Assembly (NCBI GenBank): GCA_048636595.1
Contig: JAIVWI010000073.1
Coordinates: forward strand, 1 to 13,864
Direction: 5' to 3'
From: JAJRRA01 sp048636595
Lineage (GTDB): Bacteria; Pseudomonadota; Gammaproteobacteria; Xanthomonadales; SZUA-36
DNA length: 13,864 bases
The notes under the pieces are model-generated. The model made no database searches, was not told the DNA's origin, and saw only the letters and a program-made list of their open reading frames with translations. The position numbers and the translations under genes were made by a program. Shown here one piece after another: positions 9,001 through 13,316 of the stretch (position 1 is the stretch's first letter; the number at the start of each line of letters is the position of its first letter).

Positions 9001-9521
9001 TCTGTGACGACAAAAATCAATTTGGGGGATTGAGCGCCGCAACTGGGATAGCCGTCGCTGTCCCTGACACATGCGCTCAATCGAAACTCGTACTGTCCAG
9101 GCATCGCGCGGTAGATTTTCAGTTTCCTGCCGCTTACATAACTGGAAGAAGTCTTTCCATTGAACTTCTCCGTCAACTGGAAAATCTCAACAGCCTCACC
9201 AGGTTTCTGTTCCCATTCGAGCTGGCCGTAACCCGTATCTGAAAACAGACTGCCGGATGAAATCCATGTGGGTTTTCCGGGCTTCGGACCTCCACTCTGG
9301 GCGCTCAGATCAAGCGGAATTATCGCCAGAAATAAAGCAAAAATCAGCAGGAGCAAAACCAGGGGAGTTTCCATGCACGAAACACCATCATCCGTGGATT
9401 CCGGGACACCTTGTTTACGATCAGGCGCCGGTTGATCTGATATATCTGATGCCGGCACATGTCCTTGCAAACACTGACCGAACAAATTGAAAAGACAAAC
9501 AACCCCCTTGAATCCAGACAT
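1..9521 (-). CDS. Giant secreted SpvB/FG-GAP/Rhs-repeat polymorphic toxin-like protein, C-terminus beyond the left edge
   Basis: One uninterrupted minus-strand frame gives at least 3,173 residues and has no stop before position 1. ATG at 9521 is chosen because a perfect AGGAGG lies 4 bases upstream and an in-frame TAG lies farther upstream; a second in-frame ATG at 9374 starts directly at the hydrophobic segment (residues 50-76, METPLVLLLLIFALF...LSAQS). Domains by approximate residue: FN3-like 85-180; W-Y-N-P beta domains from W213 and W363; FN3-like 600-705; DUF4082-like 708-850; He_PIG-like 861-950; jelly-roll/MAM-like 958-1141; He_PIG-like 1146-1233; SpvB 1265-1510; seven FG-GAP calcium loops 1589-2010; TcdB-middle-like 2045-2160 (GRGFLGFGEV); YD repeats about 2190-3075; Rhs core ending IYDPKLGRFLQADP at 3108-3121 and DPSG at 3147-3150. 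In known Rhs/TcC proteins the YD repeats form a shell around a self-cleaved toxic tip. By analogy this is probably an exported effector or surface toxin. The toxin type cannot be told here. Rhs/SpvB identity is firm; domain borders are estimates. Confidence 0.93.
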   Translation of the reverse strand, partial: MSGFKGVVCLFNLFGQCLQGHVPASDISDQPAPDRKQGVPESTDDGVSCMETPLVLLLLIFALFLAIIPLDLSAQSGGPKPGKPTWISSGSLFSDTGYGQLEWEQKPGEAVEIFQLTEKFNGKTSSSYVSGRKLKIYRAMPGQYEFRLSACVRDSDGYPSCGAQSPKLIFVVTEAIYDPYIEAANDTEVPGTAAPAVAAAAPGGPDELRPGMWYNPAKSGHGWSFYWANRLALSSNPQNAYDLYGIWYTYEAKTRTITPICEAPDPPCGYETELFSYRPLVATMQLVQTGSNTFGGGIYITRNGTAVHEGTATITFSGTETSATINWNADFQHESLAGQEAISLLVGEDSSPFGDPTNFAGLWDPTSGASYYIIDNIGTTTEIVDVVFYDDDGDPVWIQAQSNQTLTQNNTSLCFYYIEGGYAPDSSGSIPSNWFTGSGCDFNAAASSSNRNGRRYFSDWETGRYWVNFTLPAGSGGNAPAGGSVSIGSSSSPAYFTKQANFHRIYATNGNSCDISATVTSCNAVLTWFTDGDYPNATAFVYNQTTGQRSTIAASTEPAMENQLVSLGAAGNYVFELRMTGSTGSRLIAESLTFTVNEIQDVPMAPVSLNVAWTNEAGRAFKVTWSHANTQNVDYYKLEEDRPAGTGVTYTVSPGSKMERDFAYLSGPFGNYQYRVSACSTASGSELCSDFTPWVNWQVSDPNPPTTSERPWGDNAYGTLFTNIGWNYAMGYHFTAAVDGNITELGGLFNGTKTVKLFRRGGPELASVSVTSNNAWSYAAITPVAITAGAEYTVAAYLTGSGASYRSGVNFPQTFGLIEILGSSYASTSSDPNAIPDSTVSTTVMYGQADIGFEEGGQVQEPPVISAISNQQDDEGNSPSVQVAATDPDGTVSSFDDSNSLPPGLSINNVGLISGTIASGAAAASPYSVTITATDNDGLTDQAAFTWTIDPAPNGECVDVFVDDFESDQGWLRDQQNTDTAIRGLWERSNPESTTYDGVTYQLGSTPSGSYALVTDGRGGSGYTYDVDGGPTSISSPPIDLPSGGSGHQLEFEYNFAYKSSTSSSDRFAVYAVTGAGETLLFEEVDDDSNSHPGKWKSKLIDLSAYAGETVRIKFLADDDAASGWLVEGQVDDVRVCYVPGAGSGNTAPVVSRPANQSDVQGAGITPLVIQVSDAENDPVTCSITGLPAGLTQSSECTVSGTLSAAVGDYTVSVTANDGQLDSSVVTFVWTVTQGTTSSNPESPPAPAGSPNMGIDSLSSRVGVTAGAFRVDESGSATFTVPVLTAPGSGGVAPQISLNYSSQGGNGPLGVGGSLGGLSAITRCGQTLEQDGPGRVQGISLTITDRFCLDGQRLVAVSGAYGASGTQYRTEIDGIAKVVSSGTAGAGPAYFTVWRKDGSVAEYGNTADSRIEARTSLDVQTVLTWAQNRVTDPASNYIDYGYVELAGGAGELVEFVLDTVRYTGNTRAGTAPYAELDFIYSSGRPDATVSAVAGAMIAQSQLLIRVDSRARANTGSSLETLRSYFLGYRSDGHGRKALESITECRDSSQSICFAPTQFSWQNSKHEIGTSSIAVGSIFSSKHVALAMADITGDGRPDLLLTEKSKKTYLFRIAIALASGGFSAPGSTTYVIPNNGNSDQPVTLHTIDLNADGFQDIIYPTSSGWKARLANGVALGSEITVSGSCCGMSNPPLVRIMDFDGDGLSDLVTNRATTTPGNELVLLRNGFSAANSSVVGFEAAQLITINFSADLFPEQSTGGWRIVDEQPHFYNQAGNSANFARPFDYNGDGAVDLLVRLRQRYFQCSSGCNEPLSSTTAGTISQFIFDSEPAASEGNTAAGGTTYAWATFYVILVSDGGTSFVQREVVATGEDCTVYDACNPYAAEPVARHVLPVDINADGLADFAYQDAFYDWQARINLGGEFYPVDIPVASFTDSDRSSLSRFQDLSGDGYPEFIYPSAIASANAVWVMHENQFGSAFTAPRTTNDKYGDSEGGDASILVDVNGDGMPDNLFIDIDSRGRVHDTNTRVYLGRNGAGGTTTQAVNLVTRITNGFGAQTTISYKPLTDTAVYTRMRDAKNADWGKGYAVYDLIAPIYVVSQAQSSAPVFNNAQAVSRIEYHYVGAKLQGGGRGFLGFGEVISYDPQSGIRTNTRYRQDFPFIGRPGDTTQALASSSHKFDPISNPSRSTPVAWSSISASTAAPSLGSSGTLLSYAINQWGAITTVSGKPATFPFIQKALERSYTQAGNFDRKVLASNSYNSYGDLTLVVVNTYASDGAGAFATLTTSNQYLAPDTANWRLGRLSRSTVTHQRSGESSITRTSSFFYDAATGILDQEVIEPDNSAFKVTTQYQLDAFGNRKMATVTGYGMVSRSSSSSFDPLGRFVVESRNAYNQLAQKIKLWDAFGNALQVENIDSVLTTSAADHMGRPFISYTGTGAWSKTIQRTGAGSYCPAGETAFYTLTTGGGQPKRYSCFDVLGRELRTASQGFNGSMVYVDRYYDESGRPERVSEPYFAGDTRYWNRTAYDALGRVDSVLAADGNDQAYDYDEAANGCVTGGPRQTRTTNGLGQSQIEVRNALGETVAVHDNDCGEVSYSYDATGNLTSVRGVDGAVTTTTFDLAGRKISLNDPDKGYWQYAYNPLGELTRQLDSKNQAIDFIYDKLGRVTDRRELSNVSSLIDGAYTTINREITTWNNSTSTSVMGKGQVTKVIYREGESGAIVHQRDSSYDNFGRPATVSTSQDGLQLLEETTYDQYGRVFQQFDASGDDHGIRYHYNTRGYLEKLQEAREGTEGALYQFIQGMDARGNVTSMVLGNGVEAYATYQAHSGRIEVLEAYDAQGVELQYVTYRFDVAGNLESRHDTSQSKNLNESFSYDDMNRLEQVMLAENGGAPQSTLSLQYDASGNITYKSDVGSYLYGQNGAGPHAVTRAGGISYSYDANGNQVSGGGRTITYSVFDKATRIGKGSEFTEFSYGIGNQRIQRLDNNTIDEIKTTWYFGSTERIQMQSENAFFKRTLGGVAIADYFPATGQQSITYLIKDHLGSIHTTVTESGLVADSTAMSFGPFGARRSAAGFGVLSPAAMMLQNAMTTRGFTGHEHADGLGIIHMNGRIYDPKLGRFLQADPFVQSPKNSQSLNRYSYVLNNPLSYTDPSGYFSLKKFVKKYWRVAVAAVASYF
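61..206 (-). other. Rhs core end motif, predicted self-cleavage site and start of the variable toxin tip
   Basis: The core ends with IYDPKLGRFLQADP (residues 3108-3121), then NRYSYVLNNPLSYTDPSGYF. The last part fits the PxxxxDPxG pattern of the Rhs aspartyl self-cleavage site, with D3147 in the DP pair and tyrosine where leucine is usual. Cleavage here would release the C-terminal tip. The 23 visible tip residues are basic then hydrophobic (YFSLKKFVKKYWRVAVAAV...). I recognise this as a common linker type found after Rhs cores, not as a toxin domain. Confidence 0.85.
300..2960 (-). repeat. YD (Rhs) repeat region of the giant protein
   Basis: Roughly 880 residues hold many copies of the YDxxGRxxxx / YDxxGNLTSV pattern, for example YDATGNLTSVRG, FDLAGRKISLND, YDKLGRVTDRRE, YDNFGRPATV and YDQYGRVFQQ. 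This is the signature of Rhs/YD repeats, which form the beta-helical cocoon in TcB/TcC and bacterial Rhs toxins. The repeats are degenerate in DNA sequence and stay in frame throughout. Confidence 0.92.
3470..4760 (-). repeat. Seven FG-GAP/VCBS-type calcium-loop repeats inside the Rhs protein
   Basis: Seven copies of a D-x-[NTDS]-[GA]-D-G-x-x-[DE] loop are visible in frame, starting at residues 1589 (DITGDGRPD), 1647 (DLNADGFQD), 1697 (DFDGDGLSD), 1783 (DYNGDGAVD), 1893 (DINADGLAD), 1944 (DLSGDGYPE) and 2000 (DVNGDGMPD). Spacing is roughly 50-110 residues, as expected for blades of an integrin-alpha-like beta-propeller. In SpvB/TcdB proteins this propeller sits between the SpvB domain and the Rhs shell, and the aspartates typically bind calcium. 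The repeats are diverged, so this is an old protein-level repeat and not a recent DNA duplication. Confidence 0.88.
9374..9521 (-). other. N-terminal extension of the Rhs protein ahead of its hydrophobic export segment
   Basis: Starting at 9521, 49 residues (MSGFKGVVCLFNLFGQCLQG..., then an acidic, proline-containing stretch ending ESTDDGVSC) precede the second methionine at 9374, which opens a leucine-rich segment followed by LSAQS, a plausible signal peptidase site. With the upstream start the hydrophobic segment would act as an internal signal or a membrane anchor; with the 9374 start it would be a signal peptide that lacks the usual N-terminal lysine or arginine. The strong Shine-Dalgarno sequence favours 9521. 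Only weak purine matches precede 9374. Confidence 0.55.
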
Positions 9522-9664
9522 AGCTCCTCCTAACACCCTTAGCAATATGCTGGATGTATCTGATTTTGTTAATTTCTACATGGATGGCGGGGGCAGTCCG
9601 AATCGCGGATGCCAGCAATGCCGGTACCGGACCCGGGACTTACCCCAGGCACCTCCCCTTGAGG
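9522..9664 (-). other. Foldable GC-rich 5' leader of the Rhs gene
   Basis: Between the candidate promoter and the start codon the sequence contains several short inverted pairs: CCTGGG/CCCGGG around a six-base loop (9632-9649), the perfect palindrome CCGGTACCGG (9621-9630), and TCCG/CGGA around a five-base loop (9597-9609) enclosed by TGGC/GCCA (9585-9588 with 9611-9614). The last 60 bases before the RBS are AT-rich. I do not recognise a known riboswitch class; the pairs may be chance in GC-rich DNA. Confidence 0.3.
9526..9531 (-). promoter_or_regulatory. Strong ribosome binding site of the Rhs gene
   Basis: A perfect AGGAGG on the minus strand sits four bases (AGCT) before the ATG at 9521. 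It is the best Shine-Dalgarno match I noticed in the window and decides the start choice in favour of the longer N-terminus. Confidence 0.75.
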
Positions 9665-9670
9665 CGTTAA

Positions 9671-9699
9671 TCTTTATGGGGAAAGCCCGGGGCCGTCAA
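9671..9699 (-). promoter_or_regulatory. Candidate sigma-70 promoter for the Rhs gene
   Basis: On the minus strand TTGACG (9694-9699) matches the -35 consensus at five of six positions. It is followed after a 17-base spacer by TAAAGA (9671-9676), a poor -10 match. Transcription would start near 9664 and give a leader of about 140 bases. The spacing is ideal but the -10 is weak, so this is only a candidate. Confidence 0.33.
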
Positions 9700-9702
9700 T
9701 CG

Positions 9703-9723
9703 GAAAAGAGAGCGATCGCTCCC
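9703..9723 (-). terminator. Candidate terminator after the kinase gene
   Basis: Read on the minus strand, GGGAGC pairs with GCTCTC around a GATC loop (six pairs including one G-U) and is followed directly by TTTT. It lies 38 bases after the kinase stop codon and just before the candidate Rhs promoter, which suggests that the two genes are transcribed separately. The stem is short. Confidence 0.4.
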
Positions 9724-9760
9724 GTCAGGGAAATTTCCTACGAATATCCGGTGCAGACAA

Positions 9761-10756
9761 CTACAAAAGGTGCTTGATGCCCTGCCCGGCGCCCAGGGTT
9801 CGAAGAAATGCCAGCAGGTCCCAGGCGCCCTGCTCGCTGATAAACCAGGCGGGGTGGGAAGGGTCAATTTGACGACGTTCAGCCGCCATGCTGACGGTCA
9901 CAGCCAGGCGGCCGCAGACCAGGGGCATCAATACGGAGAATTCCGCATCAGAAAGAGGGCGGGCCGCCTGATAACCCGCCACGATCCCGGCCGCGATTTC
10001 CAGTGGATCATCACGCCCCATCATCAAGTAGGGAAGACAGGTTGCCAGCTCACAAATGGTGGGATTGAAGCCGCTGTCGCCAAAATCCAGCAGGCCAATA
10101 ACCCGCCCGGCACTGACCAGTAGGTTGTCGTCATGAGCATCCCCGTGGATGAACTGCTGCGGTAATGAAGACAGCTTCGGTTTCGCATCCGAGAACCAGG
10201 TATGAAAGGCCCATGCCAGCAAATCGTGCCGCTCCGGGTCATTGATCAACTCAATTTTGTGCTCGTGCTGGCCAGCTTCGGCAAGATTCCACGGGTGGCT
10301 TCGATGAGCTGCCGGGTGATCAAAATTCTCCATAGACAAATCGAATAGTGCTATGACATTACCCACATCTTTTGCCAGTTTTATTGATATATCAGACATA
10401 TCACTCAATAGCCTGCCATCAATATAAGTGTATAGCAATGCGGTTTTCCGGTGGTTATTACGTATATTTATTCCGGAATCGAGTTGGTTACTCTTGTTTT
10501 TAACAATTTGAGGCATTTTGAGCCCGAACCCGTGTGAAGCGGCGTGTTTTATGGCGGCATATTCCATCGCTATCATCCCGGACGACATGTCGTCGCCCAC
10601 AATTTTTAAAACATACCGTTGCTCATCATCCACCGTGACCAGGTAGTTGATATTCTCTCCCGACAAACGGTTGAGCGAGCCTTCAATTCCATAGTGATCA
10701 CGAAGGCATTGCAGAATAGTTGCCTCCTGCTCAGGGTTAAGCATGTCTTCATTCAT
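9761..10756 (-). CDS. Phosphotransferase of the aminoglycoside/hydroxylysine kinase family
   Basis: A 331-residue cytoplasmic protein with the aminoglycoside-phosphotransferase (APH) kinase fold. Visible landmarks are the ATP-site lysine K51 (YVLKI) with a candidate partner E65, the catalytic loop HGDAHDDN (H204, D206, N211), and the metal-binding DFGD at 224-227. The wording LLDFGDSGFNPTICELA and the later GYQAARPLSDAEF resemble hydroxylysine kinase (AGPHD1) and its bacterial relatives more than true aminoglycoside-resistance enzymes, so the likely reaction is NTP-dependent phosphorylation of an amino-alcohol or hydroxy-amino acid. Bacterial members often lie beside a class III aminotransferase-type phospho-lyase; none is seen in this window. 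The start at 10756 has only a weak RBS; methionine 5 is an alternative. It is divergent from the beta-lactamase-family gene. Fold and family are firm; the substrate is unknown. Confidence 0.87.
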   Translation of the reverse strand: MNEDMLNPEQEATILQCLRDHYGIEGSLNRLSGENINYLVTVDDEQRYVLKIVGDDMSSGMIAMEYAAIKHAASHGFGLKMPQIVKNKSNQLDSGINIRNNHRKTALLYTYIDGRLLSDMSDISIKLAKDVGNVIALFDLSMENFDHPAAHRSHPWNLAEAGQHEHKIELINDPERHDLLAWAFHTWFSDAKPKLSSLPQQFIHGDAHDDNLLVSAGRVIGLLDFGDSGFNPTICELATCLPYLMMGRDDPLEIAAGIVAGYQAARPLSDAEFSVLMPLVCGRLAVTVSMAAERRQIDPSHPAWFISEQGAWDLLAFLRTLGAGQGIKHLL

Positions 10757-10943
10757 CTGTATTTCTCAGTACTTTTCCACGAAAAAACCTGTTTTAGGCA
10801 AAAACACCCTCTCATTTCAGTCCGGTTGCCGTTATTAGAATATACGGAATCTCATGGCCAGGCTCAGCCATAAAGTGCGCATAGCGTCGATTTAAGGCTA
10901 AAATAGCTGTCAAATTCGTTTCGGACAGGGACTGCCCGCCTCA
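10757..10943. promoter_or_regulatory. Divergent intergenic region between kinase and serine hydrolase genes
   Basis: These 187 bases are AT-richer than their flanks and must contain promoters for both neighbours. For the plus-strand hydrolase, TAAAAT at 10899-10904 is a good -10 hexamer about 40 bases before the start codon, but its -35 is poor. For the kinase, TATATT (five of six to the -10 consensus) reads on the minus strand within the ATTAGAATATACGG area, also with a weak -35. No clear operator repeat was found. Confidence 0.3.
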
Positions 10944-12140
10944 ATGAGAATAAAAACGAGAACAAGAATCCTGATTCTGCCCTTGTTGCTGAGCCTGTTT
11001 TTCCAGGCCCCGGCCGCCTTCCCCTCTTCACCCGAACTAAAACTCGCCAACGAATACGAAGTATTTTTCCGTCAACACGTCAAAAAAGAAAAATTTCTCG
11101 GCGCCGCTTTTGTTGTGGTTTCCGGAGGTCAGATTATCCACCTGGTCACCGCAGGCCATACCGATACGAGCCGGAAACAGGCGATCGATAAAAACACCAC
11201 CTTCCGGGTGGCGTCGGTTTCAAAGACATTTGCCGCGGGACTCTCGGGAATCCTGGTCACGGAAGGACAATTTGCCTGGGATGATCCGGTCAACCGGTAT
11301 GTACCGGACTTCCGCATCAACGGGGACAGCCGGCAAATCCGCATCCGCCATTTACTGGGTCAAAGTACCGGCCTGATGCCCCATGCTTACGATAATCTTA
11401 TCGAGGACGGTGTTGCGGTCAACAAGATTCAGGATCAATACCGCAAGCTGACCTATATATGTTCACCGGGCCATTGCTACTCTTATCAAAACAGCATATT
11501 CAGCCTGATCCAACCCGTCATAGAGGAAGTCACATCATCGAGCTATGCCGCGCTGATGGAGGAAAAAATATTCCGGCCACTGGACATGAAAACGGCTTCG
11601 GTTGGCTACGAGCCGTTCATCAACAACCCGAACCATGCAAAACCCCACGTGCTGATTAAAAAGGGTACGTGGAAAACCATCCGCGTAAAACCAAACTACT
11701 ACCGCATAGCACCGGCAGCGGGTGTGAACGCCAGCGCCCTGGATATGGGAAAGTGGCTAATGGCCCAATTGGGCAGCAACCCGGACGTAATCAAACCTGA
11801 AGTGATCGATGCCCTCACCCGCCCCCGCGTGAAAACACGCAGGGAAAAATATCGCCGCCACTGGAAAGAGATGCTGACCGACGCCCACTACGGACTGGGC
11901 TGGCGCATCTACCAACTGGGTGAACACCGGCTCGCCTACCACAGCGGCTGGGTCTCCGGATACCGCGCCGATATCGCCTGGTCTGAACAGTACGATTTAG
12001 GCTTCGCGATCCTGTTGAACGAAGAAGCCAACAGCATCAACGAACTGACCACCACCTTCTGGGAAATGGCCTTCGCCACCCTGCAGCCCCCATCTATCGC
12101 CAGCACCAACAATTCCCCTCAAACAACACCAGCCCCATAA
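10944..12140 (+). CDS. Exported serine beta-lactamase-family hydrolase (class C/esterase-like)
   Basis: A 398-residue protein with a signal peptide: basic start MRIKTRTR, hydrophobic core, likely cleavage near residue 25-28. The beta-lactamase/transpeptidase-fold motifs are in order: SxxK as SVSK (nucleophile S91, K94), YxN as YQN (Y181, N183), and the third motif as HSG (H333-G335) in place of KTG. HLLGQSTGL at 136-144 is a typical family phrase. The HSG third motif is common in EstB-like esterases, D-aminopeptidases and other penicillin-binding-protein-like hydrolases of COG1680, so real antibiotic hydrolysis should not be assumed. The protein is probably periplasmic and acts on a peptide, ester or cell-wall-derived substrate. 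The C-terminal tail (about 382-398) is Ser/Thr/Pro-rich and probably disordered. No clear Shine-Dalgarno sequence precedes ATG 10944, but the signal peptide supports this start. A strong hairpin follows five bases after the stop. Confidence 0.92.
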   Translation: MRIKTRTRILILPLLLSLFFQAPAAFPSSPELKLANEYEVFFRQHVKKEKFLGAAFVVVSGGQIIHLVTAGHTDTSRKQAIDKNTTFRVASVSKTFAAGLSGILVTEGQFAWDDPVNRYVPDFRINGDSRQIRIRHLLGQSTGLMPHAYDNLIEDGVAVNKIQDQYRKLTYICSPGHCYSYQNSIFSLIQPVIEEVTSSSYAALMEEKIFRPLDMKTASVGYEPFINNPNHAKPHVLIKKGTWKTIRVKPNYYRIAPAAGVNASALDMGKWLMAQLGSNPDVIKPEVIDALTRPRVKTRREKYRRHWKEMLTDAHYGLGWRIYQLGEHRLAYHSGWVSGYRADIAWSEQYDLGFAILLNEEANSINELTTTFWEMAFATLQPPSIASTNNSPQTTPAP

Positions 12141-12144
12141 CTGT

Positions 12145-12199
12145 AAGAGGTCGCTTGCGGCCGACAGGCTCTGGGATGGTCGGCCGCAAGCGGCCTCTT
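12145..12199. terminator. Bidirectional hairpin terminator between convergent genes
   Basis: Arms 12145-12165 and 12179-12199 pair over 21 bases with a single G-U wobble around a 13-base loop. The hairpin begins five bases after the hydrolase stop (12140) and three bases beyond the nucleotidyltransferase stop (12203) on the other strand. Each arm ends in a short T run (CTCTTT on plus, CTCTTA on minus). Position and symmetry fit a shared terminator. The core GTCGGCCGCAAGCGGCC could also belong to a dispersed palindromic repeat family. Confidence 0.72.
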
Positions 12200-12202
12200 T
12201 CA

Positions 12203-13159
12203 TCAATTCCAATCATTAAAACGTTGACTGAGAACCCGGAAATCCTCCTCATCATCCACATCCAGGCTAAACCCCCCATAAGGCGTAATAATCATCTTGA
12301 CCGTACCACCAAGCACAGCCCCCATCGCCAGTTCCACCCTTTCCATGGTATTACCCTTACGCAACCAGCGATACAAGCCACCACCGCGCCTGGATGCCAT
12401 CAGCGTGGCCTGCAACCTCAACGTCAACCAGGCCGCCGTCCAGCCACCGGCCCGCCCCAGGTAACTTCGCGCCAGCTTCATCACGTTGTGCCAGTCCTTG
12501 GCCTTGCGATAGGAGAATCCGGTTTGCAGAAAATCCTGGTGTGACAGTTTGCGTGGCCTGGCGACGTAAACATTCGCCAGGCGCAAAAGTTCGTGACTGA
12601 AGTGAACATAGGGTCGTTTGATTCCCGGCTTTCCCTCTTCCGGATAATAGCGGCGCAGCGAAGCTTCCTCGGCCACTCCACCGAACATGGAAATGTGTAT
12701 TTGGGCTTCATCCTCCGCCCGGGCGCAGCGTGCAACGAAATCATCCACTGCCGCAGCTGAGAGCAATGGAAGGTCACAGGAAGTAAATAGAAACAGACGC
12801 TCCGGATCCACGCCATTCTCCCCGGTCATGCACCTGGCCTCGGACGCATGGATCGCTGCCCAGGTATTCGCCAGCATCTTCCCAACTTGCTCCACGATAA
12901 CCACTTCATCGGACAAACCTTCCAACGCTTTACGCAACGGCTCTGAGGGACCCACGACAAACACAAGCCCAATGGAAGAAGCACCCAGCAGGGCCTCAAC
13001 CACTCTGCGGATCAGCACTTTCCCCCCGATTTCCAGGAAGGCCTTGTTGCTGCCCTGGATCATTCGTTTCGGGTTGCTGTCGGTGCCGGCAAGGACAATG
13101 GCGTCAAGAAGTGACGGCCAGCCTGCTGTTGTAATTGTTTCCCCAGGATTCATGGTCAA
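12203..13159 (-). CDS. MobA-like NTP-transferase (nucleotidyltransferase) family protein
   Basis: A 318-residue cytoplasmic protein with a GT-A/Rossmann-like nucleotidyltransferase fold. The N-terminal nucleotide loop reads LDAIVLAGTDSNPKRMI (18-34), then KAFLEIGGKVLIRRVVEAL (39-57), matching the LAGGxSxRM...K pattern of MobA, IspD and sugar-phosphate nucleotidyltransferases, with Thr for the second loop glycine and a longer loop. The metal-binding step is TSCDLPLL (C128, D129). Near the end, GGFSLDVDDEEDFRVL (295-310) corresponds to the family's closing [DN]xDTPEDL motif. Between these lies an insert of about 150 residues with RPYVHFSHELLRLANVYVARP, which is not found in short MobA proteins. 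A plausible role is activating or transferring a small molecule with CTP or GTP; the product is unknown. ATG 13159 and the ATG two codons later both lack a clear RBS. The gene converges on the hydrolase gene. Confidence 0.8.
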   Translation of the reverse strand: MTMNPGETITTAGWPSLLDAIVLAGTDSNPKRMIQGSNKAFLEIGGKVLIRRVVEALLGASSIGLVFVVGPSEPLRKALEGLSDEVVIVEQVGKMLANTWAAIHASEARCMTGENGVDPERLFLFTSCDLPLLSAAAVDDFVARCARAEDEAQIHISMFGGVAEEASLRRYYPEEGKPGIKRPYVHFSHELLRLANVYVARPRKLSHQDFLQTGFSYRKAKDWHNVMKLARSYLGRAGGWTAAWLTLRLQATLMASRRGGGLYRWLRKGNTMERVELAMGAVLGGTVKMIITPYGGFSLDVDDEEDFRVLSQRFNDWN

Positions 13160-13316
13160 TTAAATGCTGCTGCTTAATGTGCAGAATGGCACTAGTTGAA
13201 ACCGGAATCAATATCATCAGGTCGGTTTTGGACATGGATAAGGCCAAGGTACCACGTATACCGTAAAAACCTGGCATTCACCAAAGCACTTTGCTCACGT
13301 CACTTTGAGAACGTGG
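13160..13316. other. Intergenic region upstream of the nucleotidyltransferase gene
   Basis: These 157 bases separate two minus-strand genes. Imperfect short inverted repeats occur (CAAAG/CTTTG near 13281-13292 and CACGT/ACGTG around 13297-13316), but none is followed by a good T run, so I do not call a terminator. No convincing promoter or small ORF was seen. Confidence 0.3.

Noticed and set aside
1..9521. Possible T6SS effector with a PAAR or VgrG module
   Set aside because: No PAAR-like or VgrG-like sequence is visible in the N-terminal 1,200 residues; the N-terminus looks like an export signal followed by beta-sandwich domains.
9421..9618. 65-codon minus-strand ORF overlapping the Rhs start
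   Set aside because: It is in a different frame, lacks a good RBS and overlaps the well-supported RBS and start of the Rhs gene.
9712..9719. GCGATCGC palindrome
   Set aside because: A single copy only, so there is no evidence of an HIP1-like dispersed element. It is better explained as part of the candidate terminator hairpin.
9761..10756. Aminoglycoside resistance gene
   Set aside because: The APH fold is shared, but motif wording is closer to hydroxylysine/homoserine kinase relatives, and there is no resistance-cassette or mobile context.
12687..13163. 158-codon plus-strand ORF opposite the nucleotidyltransferase
   Set aside because: Ser/Thr/Arg-rich shadow of the minus-strand enzyme, with no motif of its own.
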